A program made the position numbers and the translations under genes. Positions 1-8,303 of a stretch of DNA of 46,410 nt are shown here, piece by piece; within the stretch, counting starts at the first letter, position 1; each line of letters begins with the position of its first letter. The DNA is from Aquiflexum sp. TKW24L (lineage in GTDB: Bacteria; Bacteroidota; Bacteroidia; Cytophagales; Cyclobacteriaceae), in assembly GCF_023502205.1 (NCBI RefSeq), contig NZ_JAMFLG010000036.1:1-46410 (forward strand). Reading direction: 5' to 3'. The notes beneath the pieces were generated by a model that saw only the letters and a list, made by a program, of their open reading frames with translations, made no database searches and was not told the origin of the DNA.

Positions 1-342
1 CTAGTCCCCAACATTAATTCGAATGTTCAGAAAGAGTAATGACATTTAATGTGAAATAAATAGGCCTCGTCCACGATAGCGATCGGGATCGGCCACCGCG
101 GTTGTTCTTGGGAGAGGGGCAGGAGAGGAAAAGCGGCGGTGCCGCTTTTCCTCTCCTGCCCCTAAACAATAAAACACTAGTTCCCCGAGCTTGCCGAGGG
201 GCAATTTAAGTTTATGTCATTGGTAACCGCAGCTTGCGAAGATTATCTGATACAGTGTGGCGGACATAAAAAATTGTAAAAAAATGACAGGGAGGTGAAT
301 TTGGCCAGTATTGGCTATCAAAATCACTCTCTATCATTTAAA
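1..342. other. Gene-free left edge with a perfect GC-rich hairpin
   Basis: I see no convincing gene here. The stretch holds the 23-bp perfect inverted repeat described separately, a GC-rich flank around 70-110, and a second C/G-rich patch around 180-205. CTAGTCCCC at the very edge resembles CTAGTTCCCC at 177, so the hairpin may lie inside a small repeated intergenic unit. The left boundary is cut by the window. Confidence 0.5.
115..163. repeat. Perfect 23-bp inverted repeat, 3-nt loop
   Basis: Positions 115-137 (starting AGGGGCAGGAG, ending AAGCGGC) are exactly the reverse complement of 141-163, separated only by GGT. The stem is much more GC-rich than its surroundings. No T-tract follows on either strand and no gene ends just before it, so it is not an ordinary intrinsic terminator. 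It could be a REP-like element or a cruciform, but other copies would have to be found to support that. Confidence 0.85.
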
Positions 343-810
343 TTAATGCGTTTCCGTGTTTTCTTCAGGATCTTTTTTTGGTTTCTCCTTTTTGATAGGT
401 GGATTGCTTTCCCTGTCTGCATGACCAGGTTTATAGGAATCATCCAATTCCGTCGTCGGATCTACGATGATGTTATCATCATCTTCCAGCGCTTCCCTTT
501 CTTCTTTGTGGTCATTCTCGTGAGGGTCATTTTCCTCTCCAATAACTCTCTTTGCTTTCATTTTAATGTCTGAAGTGATCTTGTAAGGGTTTAAGGTTAC
601 TATTCCTTCCCTTTCGAGAATAATGGTATCGTTCTGAGAATTCCTATTGCGCTGAGCACAAAAAATTTGAATATTTTGATCCAAATCTTGATTACAAAAT
701 AAAAAGGCGAGGCCACGCCTCCGATAGTGGCTTTTGGTATTCTCTTCTTTGATTTTGGTAGGAGCTCCTATTGGCTGCTGATTTTGCGGATTCGATGTGT
801 TGATGTCCAT
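343..810 (-). CDS. Hypothetical protein with acidic, disordered C-terminal half
   Basis: I do not recognise this 155-aa protein. The N-terminal half is mixed and contains a basic patch (HYRRRG) and two cysteines. The C-terminal half is dominated by Glu, Asp, Lys, Pro and Asn and should be unstructured. No signal peptide or membrane segment is visible. The ATG at 808-810 is the natural start. The charged tail recalls two other small proteins in this window (2337-2663 and 15595-15927), which also sit beside stress-type genes. The opposite-strand reading frame over the same bases is less protein-like. Function unknown. Confidence 0.55.
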   Translation of the reverse strand: MDINTSNPQNQQPIGAPTKIKEENTKSHYRRRGLAFLFCNQDLDQNIQIFCAQRNRNSQNDTIILEREGIVTLNPYKITSDIKMKAKRVIGEENDPHENDHKEEREALEDDDNIIVDPTTELDDSYKPGHADRESNPPIKKEKPKKDPEENTETH

Positions 811-1009
811 GGTCTGTTTTATTGATGTTGTAAGCCTCTTAGTTCAATTGTCAGACCGAAATAATTTTTGATGGGAATAATGTAAAAATTATTGAAGCCT
901 TTGGCTGAGGGTTTGTAATTATGAAACTAGTGGTTTGGCGCTTCCATGACGGTTTACAAGAGGCCATGTGCTTATCTACTATTACTAAAAACCCCAACCT
1001 AAATTCATC

Positions 1010-2083
1010 ATGACCTCAGGCCAAAATTTCGAACAAAAAAGTGCTGGCGAATCGGGCCGATTGCCGCCTGTGATAGATGGACCTGTGCTCAATATAGCCA
1101 TTATGGGTTTGGGAAATTATGGCCACATGATCGCAGATGCAATGAAGTATTGCAAACGGGCTAAAATAGCCGGGGCAATCAGTGGATCGCCTTCAAAAAT
1201 CAAAGAGTGGCAATCGAAATACAGCATACCTGAAAAGAACTGCTACACGTATGAAAATTTTGATGAGGTTAAAAATAATCCCGATATAGATGCTGTCTAT
1301 ATCATTACGCCAAATTCCCAGCATCATGGGCAATGTTTGAGAGTGGCTGCGGCCGGCAAACATGTAATCTGTGAAAAACCAATGGCAATCAATGCAACAG
1401 AAGGTCAGGAAATGGTCGATGCCTGTAAAAAAGTGGGAGTGAAGCTGCTGATAGGCTACCGGATGCATTTCGAAGCCAATACATTGGAAATCATCAGGAT
1501 GCGGAATGCCAGTGAATTTGGAGCAATTAAATTTTTCCAAGGGTTATGCGGGTTCAAGATCGATGAATCTGCCAAGAATAGGCTCAATTATGAGACGGCA
1601 GGTGGAGGAGCAATGATGGACATGGGGATCTATGCGATCAATGGTTCACGGTATATGGTAGGAGAGGAGCCGGTGTGGGTCACAGCCCAGGAGATGAAAA
1701 CCGATCCGGAGATGTTTAAAGAAAGGGTGGACGAATCCATAACTTTCCAAATGGGCTTTCCAAGCGGAGCAGTTGCTTCATGTTTATCCACCTATGCGGC
1801 AAATTTTTTGGATAAATTTTTTCTTCTAGGTGAAAAAGGATTCGCTGAAATGCAGCCTGCTACAGGTTACTACCCCATCCAAGCCTGGACCCACAATGGT
1901 AAACTTGAAATGGGTCATGATTCCCACCAAACCACGCAGATGGACCAGATGGCCATGATTATTTTGGATGGGATAAAGCCGACGATTCCGGTTGACGGGG
2001 AAGAAGGCGTCAAGGATATGAAAATAATCGACGGAATATATAAAGCAGTAAAAACAGGTCAAAAAGTTATGTTGAACCTTTGA
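1010..2083 (+). CDS. Gfo/Idh/MocA-family NAD(P)-dependent oxidoreductase
   Basis: A 357-aa dehydrogenase of the glucose-fructose oxidoreductase/inositol dehydrogenase family. A Rossmann dinucleotide-binding motif, GLGNYG, lies at 33-38 after a 26-residue polar leader. The family EKP motif is at 122-124, with the catalytic lysine K123. The C-terminal substrate domain carries GGGAMMDMGIY (198-208), including the conserved Asp. There is no Tat or Sec signal, so the enzyme should be cytoplasmic. The family oxidises or reduces sugars, polyols or their derivatives; the substrate cannot be read from sequence. It stands alone, with antiporter and stress-type genes nearby. Confidence 0.92.
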   Translation: MTSGQNFEQKSAGESGRLPPVIDGPVLNIAIMGLGNYGHMIADAMKYCKRAKIAGAISGSPSKIKEWQSKYSIPEKNCYTYENFDEVKNNPDIDAVYIITPNSQHHGQCLRVAAAGKHVICEKPMAINATEGQEMVDACKKVGVKLLIGYRMHFEANTLEIIRMRNASEFGAIKFFQGLCGFKIDESAKNRLNYETAGGGAMMDMGIYAINGSRYMVGEEPVWVTAQEMKTDPEMFKERVDESITFQMGFPSGAVASCLSTYAANFLDKFFLLGEKGFAEMQPATGYYPIQAWTHNGKLEMGHDSHQTTQMDQMAMIILDGIKPTIPVDGEEGVKDMKIIDGIYKAVKTGQKVMLNL

Positions 2084-2336
2084 AAGTGATTAACTCATTC
2101 ATTTTTTTATGGTTATCCGCTTCTTTGCCAGTAAACCCATATTCTTCTTCAGTAAGGACGGAAGACCGAAGACCGATGTACCGGGAAATTAAGTCCTCAG
2201 AACTGAATTAGAATAGTTATCTTCTCCTCAAGCCCAACGTGCAACATTGCGGATACTCATAATTTTTTTAAAGGAGTAAAAGCAATTTAATCTAGGAACA
2301 AGATATTGTTTTAGCAGGATGACGAATTTCATCCAA

Positions 2337-2663
2337 TTACCTATTGGGATTAATTTCCTCAGCATCCTCTTTTATGGGAAACTCCTGATCATCTTCTTTT
2401 TTTCCTGGATCTGAAATTTCTTCATTTTCTCTTTCAGGAAAAGATATCTCCTTTTCTTCTTTCCATTCCGGCTTCGGTTGATTGTCGGGAAATTCTCTAT
2501 CAGGTCCCGGATAAAGTAGGCTTATTGGAATAATCCATGAACGCCAAAATGATGGAAAATACATGCCCGGTGCAGGCACTTTGACTATCCCTGTATTTGT
2601 AGAGCAAATGTTCTTTACACTACTTGTGATTTGAGTAGAAGTGTTTTCGGATTTCAGTTTCAT
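2337..2663 (-). CDS. Hypothetical protein with charged Pro/Glu-rich tail
   Basis: This 108-aa protein is not recognised. Residues 1-50 are mixed, with a hydrophobic stretch (SFWRSWIIPISLLYPG) too short and Pro-broken to be a clear membrane helix. The rest is a Glu/Lys/Asp/Pro-rich tail typical of disorder. The start at 2661-2663 is the only good ATG. It resembles the 343-810 and 15595-15927 products in composition rather than in clear sequence. It may be a stress-associated small protein; it could also be a non-coding artefact of a purine-rich strand. Confidence 0.45.
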   Translation of the reverse strand: MKLKSENTSTQITSSVKNICSTNTGIVKVPAPGMYFPSFWRSWIIPISLLYPGPDREFPDNQPKPEWKEEKEISFPERENEEISDPGKKEDDQEFPIKEDAEEINPNR

Positions 2664-3075
2664 ACCAATTGTGTTAAGTTTGAATCAACAAGAAGTCAAT
2701 TCTCAGACCAAAAATACTAATGGCAATAAATGGATTTTCGTGGCCATCCAGCTAGATTTTTTTCCCTCAAGAATCACTAGATTTCCCAACAGGACTGACA
2801 TTGATGATAGAACAGTTTTTTTTTCTATAAAGATGAGGGAGCGTTGGGATCTCTTCCCATCACCACACCATGGGAATTTTTTGTAACATTTCGGTAAGTG
2901 ATCGAACTTCGACCGGCTGTATTATTATTCCTATTTTCAGTGAAAAACTGCACGTTGAAAAAGAGGAACATTCCAACAATTTCCGAAAGAATAATTCCCT
3001 GCATAAAATTTGTATGGTAAGCATGGGCAAAACTTTAAGAGGTACACTCCTTCGGAATACAAAACCACAATTAAA
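2664..3075. other. Intergenic region before the antiporter gene
   Basis: About 410 bp of AT-rich DNA with no credible gene. Two plus-strand frames (2641-2886 and 2870-3079) are open, but their products have no recognisable features, and one overlaps the start of the flanking minus-strand gene. It presumably holds the promoters of both flanking genes; no clear TAnnTTTG element stood out. Confidence 0.4.
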
Positions 3076-4374
3076 ATGAAATTTTTAGAAAATCTAGAGT
3101 TTTTTGCAACCTACAAAATACTGTTACTCTTGGTTGGCTTGGCTATCCTTGCTGCCACTTTCCTTCCCAGATTCCTTTCCTCCTCACCGGTATCCATGCC
3201 CATGATAGTATTGGGCATAGGTGTGATCGCAGGATTATTGACCATAGACATTGATCCCGGATTTATGTATTCCAAGACTAAAATTTTGGAAAGCGTGACA
3301 GAAATCGCCGTCATCATTGCCTTGATGGAAGCAGGTTTGAAGATTGACCGGCTATTTGGATGGAAAACATGGAGGATACCCTGGAGATTGCTGAGCATCA
3401 CCATGCTGCTCACCATCTTGCTTATTTGGCTTACAGGATGGTGGATTGGAGGATTGGTGCCTGCAACAGCATTGCTTTTGGGTGCCGTCATGGCACCGAC
3501 TGACCCGGTTTTGGCAAGTGATATCCAAGTTGCAGCTCCCAATAAAGGTGCAAAAGATGAGGAATCCGGCAAAAGAGAAGAAGAACCACATACCGAAGAA
3601 GATGAGGTGAGATTTTCTCTAACATCCGAGGCAGGCTTAAATGACGGATTGGCGTTTCCTTTTACCTATCTAGCCGTTTTTATAGCAGCTTCTGGATTCA
3701 GTCAGGAAGTGGTTTGGTCATGGTTAGCTACCCATGTGATTTACAAAATTGCAGTGGGAGTTGGCATTGGATATTTTGTAGGGAGGCTCGCCGGAAAGCA
3801 TTTGCTTTCTATTTCTGCATATAGTGATCATTCCAGAGCAATATCCGGATTAGCATCACTGGCACTGACACTCATTCTTTACGGCGTCACTGAATTGCCG
3901 GCAGGATATGGGTTTATAGCCGTATTTGTCGGTGCTTTGGCATTGCGGAGGTTTGATCCTGATCATTCACAACACACACACCTCCATGGATTTATTGATA
4001 AAACACAGCGGATCATGACCGCTTTCATGATTCTGGCGTTTGGTATCGTTTTGGGCCTGGGTTTTCTGTCAGGAGTCACAATGGCCGAGATGATGATTGC
4101 GGTTTTAATCGTGTTTTTGATTAGACCACTGTCTGGCGTGCTAGGTCTCTTGGGTTCAGGACTCCCCAAAAAAGAAATCGGCGCCATCAGCTTCCTTGGG
4201 TTGAGGGGAATAGGTTCCCTTTATTATTTCTACTACGCGATAAACATTCAGGAATTTGAAGGGCAAAATTCCGTTTTGAATATCATGATGGTCACTATTC
4301 TTTTATCTATTGTCGTCCATGGAGTTCTATCTCCGGTCATCATGAAGCGACTCGAATCAGCGAAAACAAAGTAA
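3076..4374 (+). CDS. CPA1-family Na+(K+)/H+ antiporter
   Basis: A 432-aa polytopic membrane protein with about a dozen hydrophobic helices. It carries the monovalent cation:proton antiporter signatures: APTDP (helix 4-like region) and SEAGLNDGLAFPF, whose Asp in the ND pair is the expected ion-binding residue. Between them is an acidic cytoplasmic insert rich in Glu and Lys. The frame is open from 3010, but I choose ATG 3076 because MKFLENLEFFATYKILLLL begins a normal membrane protein, whereas the extra 22 residues are polar and unconserved-looking. Role: Na+ or K+ export coupled to proton entry at the inner membrane, for pH and salt homeostasis. A terminator follows at 4419-4454. Confidence 0.92.
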   Translation: MKFLENLEFFATYKILLLLVGLAILAATFLPRFLSSSPVSMPMIVLGIGVIAGLLTIDIDPGFMYSKTKILESVTEIAVIIALMEAGLKIDRLFGWKTWRIPWRLLSITMLLTILLIWLTGWWIGGLVPATALLLGAVMAPTDPVLASDIQVAAPNKGAKDEESGKREEEPHTEEDEVRFSLTSEAGLNDGLAFPFTYLAVFIAASGFSQEVVWSWLATHVIYKIAVGVGIGYFVGRLAGKHLLSISAYSDHSRAISGLASLALTLILYGVTELPAGYGFIAVFVGALALRRFDPDHSQHTHLHGFIDKTQRIMTAFMILAFGIVLGLGFLSGVTMAEMMIAVLIVFLIRPLSGVLGLLGSGLPKKEIGAISFLGLRGIGSLYYFYYAINIQEFEGQNSVLNIMMVTILLSIVVHGVLSPVIMKRLESAKTK

Positions 4375-4418
4375 TTTTATTGGGTTGGGTTTAAAAGAGG
4401 ATGTGGTGTTGAATAAAA

Positions 4419-4454
4419 AAAGCATCCCAGCAATCTTAATTGCCGGGATGCTTT
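4419..4454. terminator. Bidirectional terminator between convergent genes
   Basis: AAAGCATCCC at 4419-4428 pairs with GGGATGCTTT at 4445-4454, extended inward by GCAAT/ATTGC. An A-run precedes the stem on the plus strand, giving a T-run for the minus-strand gene; the plus-strand side has a shorter T-run. It lies between the ends of the antiporter gene and the minus-strand small membrane protein. Confidence 0.8.
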
Positions 4455-4485
4455 GATATACATTGCTTGATGTTAAAACTGATGA

Positions 4486-4749
4486 TTAAAAACCTTTATC
4501 AGATTTATCAGATCCTTCTGTTTTGACGATTTTGTTGTAAATCCCAAAAAGCAATAGTGGGGAGACCCATTGGCCTACAAACAAACTGCTGTTGTCTTTT
4601 TTAAACAGTTGAAGCGTCAAGGAGACCGCCATGATTGATACTGCTGACCATAGGAATACGTCAGAAGGGATTTTTGCAGTTTGGTTCTCAATGGCTTTCG
4701 CAACTTCTCCTTCTCTGTGTTGGGGGTTTTCTCTTTCGTGGTTTGTCAT
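4486..4749 (-). CDS. Small two-helix membrane protein, unknown function
   Basis: An 87-aa product. A polar N-terminus of about 30 residues is followed by two hydrophobic segments (around 31-49 and 58-70) and a charged C-terminal tail (KTEGSDKSDKGF). This is a two-helix inner-membrane layout. I do not recognise the family. It is convergent with the antiporter gene and shares a terminator with it. The long start at 4747-4749 fits, with the T-rich upstream region being AT-rich intergenic DNA. Confidence 0.65.
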   Translation of the reverse strand: MTNHERENPQHREGEVAKAIENQTAKIPSDVFLWSAVSIMAVSLTLQLFKKDNSSLFVGQWVSPLLLFGIYNKIVKTEGSDKSDKGF

Positions 4750-5169
4750 GGTAATAATAATTTTGGTTAGAATTCATTTGAACCCAAATATCGTATTCGG
4801 GGTATCACAGAATCTTCAACATTCATTCCAATATGGACCCGATTAGGGAATGGAAGAAAAATCACCTAAAGTACCCTATTATTAACCTTTTAAACCATTT
4901 TTATCAGCGTTTTAGAGATTTTTCTAGAGGCAAATAATATACACAGTGTAACCTTTCTGCATTCACTCTGACTCTTACCTCTTTTAGCATTTTTTTTCAA
5001 ATATATCAATCTTGTAACACTTTCCATTCTAAGTATAAGCCAAGAAAATTTCATGTAACTATATTTATTGCACACTGATTTATTGGAAAGTATTAACAGA
5101 AGCGACTTTTTAATTTTCAGCAAATCAATACTTCCTGATTGATATTCTGACCATTTTAATAAGCTCAAA
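4750..5169. other. AT-rich intergenic region, no gene
   Basis: 420 bp of strongly AT-rich DNA between divergent genes. A 97-codon minus-strand frame (4890-5183) runs into the start of the glycosyltransferase gene and encodes a low-complexity Leu/Lys/Ser-rich product; I do not accept it. Promoters for both flanking genes should be here. Confidence 0.45.
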
Positions 5170-6330
5170 ATGCCATTAACCAAACCACAGAAATTAAATC
5201 GTTTGAAAATAAAGGGTCCTCCAAAAACCCAAACATCAAATTCTTCATTTCAAGGAAATACCTCTAAGGAGGTTTATGACATAATCGTTTTTTGCCATTT
5301 CAGGTGGGACTTCGTTTATCACCGGCCACAACAAATTATGAGCAGAATGGCCCATGATTTCAAGATTCTTTTTATTGAAGAACCACTTCCAAAAGCGGAA
5401 AAAAGCAATTCTATTAAAGTCATAAACAACAACCTGCATGTATTACAACCCAATATTACCGACCTCAAAGAACTTTCTCAGGTTCTCTCAGGTATCATAG
5501 GAAAAGAGGCAGAACCTATAGCATGGTTTTATTCACCATCATTTTGTGGGGTTTTGGAGGAATTTAATTTTTCAACCGTGGTGTACGATTGCATGGATGA
5601 ACTCCCCCTGTTCAATGGATCTTCTCCTGAACTGAACGACCAAGAATTGCTGTTGCTCAAAAAATCCTCAGTCGTATTTACAGGGGGGAAATCTCTTTTT
5701 GAAGCCAAATTTCCATTACATAACAATGTTTTCTGCTTTCCCTGTTCTGTGGATATGGAGCACTTTTCAATTGCCACCAATACCATTGGCATTCCTGAGG
5801 ATTTACTTTCCATCACAACTCCCATTATAGGATTTTTTGGGATTTTGGATGAGCGGATCGACATGCAGTTGATTGAGGAAACAGCAAGATTTCTCCCTGA
5901 ATATTCTTTTGTTTTTGTTGGTCCTGTAGTCAAAATCCGTGATGAAGATCTTCCAAAACTGCCAAACATCCATTATTTGGGGATCAAACCTTATTCAGAG
6001 CTGCCCCATTTTCTGAAGTCTTTTGACATCGCCATGATGCCATTTGCGCTCAATGGGTCGACAAAATATGTCAGTCCCACCATCACCTTGGAATATATGG
6101 CAGCAGGCAAGCCAATCATTTCGACCAAAGTCAGTGATGTAGAAAGAGACTATTCAGGTTGTATTCGTCTGATCAGCAGTTCAAGTGAATTCGCTTCCGA
6201 CATCCAAAAAATCCTGAGCAAAGAAATTACCCCAAAAGTGTACCTGTATGATGCCATTCTCAACAAAACATCTTGGGATCGAACGGTAAACAAGATGAAA
6301 GCAATTTTAAAAGAGAATGTCAAAGGTTAA
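5170..6330 (+). CDS. Glycosyltransferase, group 1 (GT4-like, GT-B fold)
   Basis: A 386-aa protein. After a polar leader of about 34 residues comes an N-terminal Rossmann half with the RWDFVYHRPQQIMSR motif, seen in a subgroup of cell-surface glycosyltransferases. The C-terminal nucleotide-sugar half contains IGFFGILDERID, a SPTITLEYMAAGKPIISTKVSDV block (the E-x7-type donor-binding region) and a terminal helix. No signal or membrane helix is seen, so it is probably cytoplasmic or membrane-peripheral. It likely adds a sugar in exopolysaccharide or cell-surface glycan assembly; donor and acceptor are unknown. No other polysaccharide genes are adjacent, which is unusual for this family. A terminator follows. 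Confidence 0.85.
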   Translation: MPLTKPQKLNRLKIKGPPKTQTSNSSFQGNTSKEVYDIIVFCHFRWDFVYHRPQQIMSRMAHDFKILFIEEPLPKAEKSNSIKVINNNLHVLQPNITDLKELSQVLSGIIGKEAEPIAWFYSPSFCGVLEEFNFSTVVYDCMDELPLFNGSSPELNDQELLLLKKSSVVFTGGKSLFEAKFPLHNNVFCFPCSVDMEHFSIATNTIGIPEDLLSITTPIIGFFGILDERIDMQLIEETARFLPEYSFVFVGPVVKIRDEDLPKLPNIHYLGIKPYSELPHFLKSFDIAMMPFALNGSTKYVSPTITLEYMAAGKPIISTKVSDVERDYSGCIRLISSSSEFASDIQKILSKEITPKVYLYDAILNKTSWDRTVNKMKAILKENVKG

Positions 6331-6396
6331 TTTTCAGTGTTTGTTTTCTTCAAATGATTGAAGCCGTCTTCCGGATTCTTATCTGAAACAAACAAA

Positions 6397-6427
6397 AAAA
6401 AAGATGGAATCAAATCCCATCTTTTTT
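6397..6427. terminator. Bidirectional intrinsic terminator
   Basis: AAAAAAGATGG (6397-6407) pairs with CCATCTTTTTT (6417-6427) around a 9-nt loop. It sits between the convergent ends of the glycosyltransferase gene and the yciF-like gene, and both strands have a T-run after the stem. Confidence 0.85.
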
Positions 6428-6447
6428 ATCAGTCGGTGGTTCTTCCC

Positions 6448-6966
6448 TTATTCTTGGTAAGCTTTTTCATTCACTTCCTTCTCGGCAATTTTAGACAATA
6501 GTTGGTCGGCCTTTTTTTCTTCTTCGAGCGTTTGCTCAAGGAGTTTTGCAGCCTCATCATGTCCCATCTTTTTTGCCATTGCTACCAACGAACCATAAGA
6601 AGCAATCTCGTAGTGTTCAACTTTTTGGGAGGCAATGATAATCCCGGCATCTCTTACCATAGAATCCTCTTTGGTGTCAGACAGGATGTCTTCAGCCTCG
6701 GAAATCAACCCTTCCATGGCATCGCATTTTTTGGCCTGTGCTTTCTCATCAAGCAGTTCAAATACGGACTCAAGACGGGTCACCTGATTTTTGGTTTCCT
6801 CCAGGTGAGCTTCCAATGCTTCGGTTAGCTTTGGAGAAGTAGCTGCTTTGCTCATTTTCGGCAATGCTTTTAATAAATGCTTTTCCGCCCAATAGATATC
6901 CTTAAGTTCTTTTAAGAAAAGTTGGTGGAATTTTGATTCCTTCATTTCTGTGGTTTGCTTTGCCAT
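6448..6966 (-). CDS. YciE/YciF ferritin-like protein (DUF892)
   Basis: A 172-aa, almost entirely helical protein. It has the family features: LKDIYWAEKHLLKALPKM near the N-terminus, an EAHLEETKNQVTRLE helix, and SQKVEHYEIASYG followed by LLEQTLEEEKKAD. The Glu and His residues in these four helices are the putative di-iron ligands of the ferritin-like bundle. Members are cytoplasmic stress-response proteins, possibly with iron-dependent peroxide handling; the biochemical role is not settled. It is divergent from the DUF4142 gene, another stress-associated family, across a 396-bp region with a conserved-looking hairpin. Confidence 0.92.
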   Translation of the reverse strand: MAKQTTEMKESKFHQLFLKELKDIYWAEKHLLKALPKMSKAATSPKLTEALEAHLEETKNQVTRLESVFELLDEKAQAKKCDAMEGLISEAEDILSDTKEDSMVRDAGIIIASQKVEHYEIASYGSLVAMAKKMGHDEAAKLLEQTLEEEKKADQLLSKIAEKEVNEKAYQE

Positions 6967-7362
6967 AATGGTTTTATTTGGTTTAGTAAAATTTTAAAAT
7001 TCTAATCATTTAGAATATCAGTGAAGGTTCAACCTTCCTGCCAAAACAAACTTATCGTCTCAGTAACATGGCAAAACCTGAATTAGCGAAGATCGATGGC
7101 TTAAAAAGGGAAGATTTATTATAACACTGTTACTTTTTTACCCCAATCCAAATTGACATGTAACTCATTCTAAACAGTAAGATTTGGAATGAGGGCATGA
7201 TTTTTCACCTTGAAATTTAGTAAACATAATACCTAATTCTATAACCCATATCCCCTCCAAAATCCCGAAATTTGGGGAGTTGATTATTATATTTCAAAAA
7301 ATACTATCATGTGTTTCTAAAGGAAATAACATCGTTCTATTTAAACTAAACCAACTTTATTT
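6967..7362. other. Divergent promoter region, yciF-like / DUF4142
   Basis: 396 bp with no gene, serving both flanking genes. It is AT-rich and contains one clear structure: CTCATTCTAAA at 7164-7174 pairs with TTTGGAATGAG at 7183-7193 (one G-T wobble, 8-nt loop). No T-run follows, so it is more likely an operator or a leader hairpin than a terminator. Confidence 0.5.
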
Positions 7363-7965
7363 ATGAAAAATCTTTTGAAAATTAAATCTATGATGCTTCC
7401 CCTCGCTATCGGGGCTGTAGCAATGTTAGTAGCTTGTTCGGAAAACAAGACCCAGGGTTCAAAGGAAATCGCTGAAGAAATGAACGAAGACAGGTTGGAC
7501 AACGACCAAAACAACATGGCCATCATCCAAACCAAAAATGATGATCAATATCTAGTCGATGCTGCCGAGATCCACCTTGAGGAAGTCAGTCTTGGTAAAT
7601 TGGCGCAGCAGAAAGGGACTTCTCCAGCTGTAAAAGATCTCGGTAAGAAGATGGAGGCTGAGCATTCTAAGTCTTTGACCGCACTGAAGGCTTTGGCTTC
7701 CTCCAAAAACATTGTCATACCTAACACAGAAACTGAGAATACCAGAGGCACTATTGAAGACCTTAATGAGGAAACAGGAGAAGATTTTGCTAAGGATTAC
7801 AGTGAAAACTCTGTAAAAAACCATGAGGATGCCATCAAGCTTTATGAGAACGCCGCCGAAAATGCTGAAGATCCTGAAATCAGAAGCTATGCAAACCAGA
7901 CGCTTGCTACCTTGAGAAGCCATCTTCAACTCGCCGAAGCCACAAAAGAGGGTGTTAAAAAATAA
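7363..7965 (+). CDS. DUF4142 lipoprotein
   Basis: A 200-aa lipoprotein precursor. The signal peptide ends in the lipobox LVAC with the lipidated cysteine at 25, followed by the acidic run SENKTQGSKEIAEE. The mature part is the helical DUF4142 bundle, with DQYLVDAAEIHLEEVSLGKLAQQKG, then KMEAEHSKSLTALKALA, then two more Glu/Asn-rich helices. The domain resembles ferritin-like bundles and is found in periplasmic or outer-membrane proteins of stress clusters; no enzymatic activity is established. It is transcribed away from the yciF-like gene and ends in a good terminator. Confidence 0.9.
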   Translation: MKNLLKIKSMMLPLAIGAVAMLVACSENKTQGSKEIAEEMNEDRLDNDQNNMAIIQTKNDDQYLVDAAEIHLEEVSLGKLAQQKGTSPAVKDLGKKMEAEHSKSLTALKALASSKNIVIPNTETENTRGTIEDLNEETGEDFAKDYSENSVKNHEDAIKLYENAAENAEDPEIRSYANQTLATLRSHLQLAEATKEGVKK

Positions 7966-8303
7966 AAATCAAATAAACCACTAGATCAATTTTTTACATC
8001 ACCACGAGACATAAGTTTTCTTGGGGTGAAAGCAGAAGCAGGAATGAAGATTGGATAAAAAATATCCGGTTTTCATTCCTGTTTTTTTTTGGGAAATATA
8101 CTGTTAGCATTTAATCAACTCAAAATTGTATTTAAGCAAACATGCCAGTAAATTGATTTTCCATTATTACTATTTATGCCGAAAGACAGGATTGCACTGT
8201 AAATCGGACTTCCGACTTCCGTCAATATTGGTGTAGAATATAAGGCTACTGTCAATGAAGAGAATAAGCATAAACTCAAATCCTTAACCCAAACTTATCC
8301 ATT
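7966..8303. other. Intergenic region between convergent genes
   Basis: 338 bp. The first 125 bp contain the terminator of the DUF4142 gene. The remainder (about 8100-8303) is AT-rich, and I see no gene or strong structure in it. Confidence 0.5.
8039..8090 (+). terminator. Intrinsic terminator of the DUF4142 gene
   Basis: CAGGAATGAA (8039-8048) pairs with TTCATTCCTG (8072-8081). An inner GGATA/TATCC stem sits in the loop, and a run of nine T residues follows immediately. Confidence 0.85.

Noticed and set aside
295-573. 92-codon plus-strand frame
   Set aside because: It is antisense to the 343-810 gene and encodes a Phe/Arg-rich product typical of the complement of an acidic, Lys-rich gene.
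2641-3079. Two plus-strand frames of 81 and 69 codons before the antiporter gene
   Set aside because: The products have no domain, signal or amphipathic pattern; one overlaps a minus-strand gene and the other overlaps the antiporter start.
4890-5183. 97-codon minus-strand open frame
   Set aside because: It overlaps the start of the glycosyltransferase gene, has low-complexity Leu/Lys/Ser composition, and lies in AT-rich DNA where such frames arise by chance in either direction.
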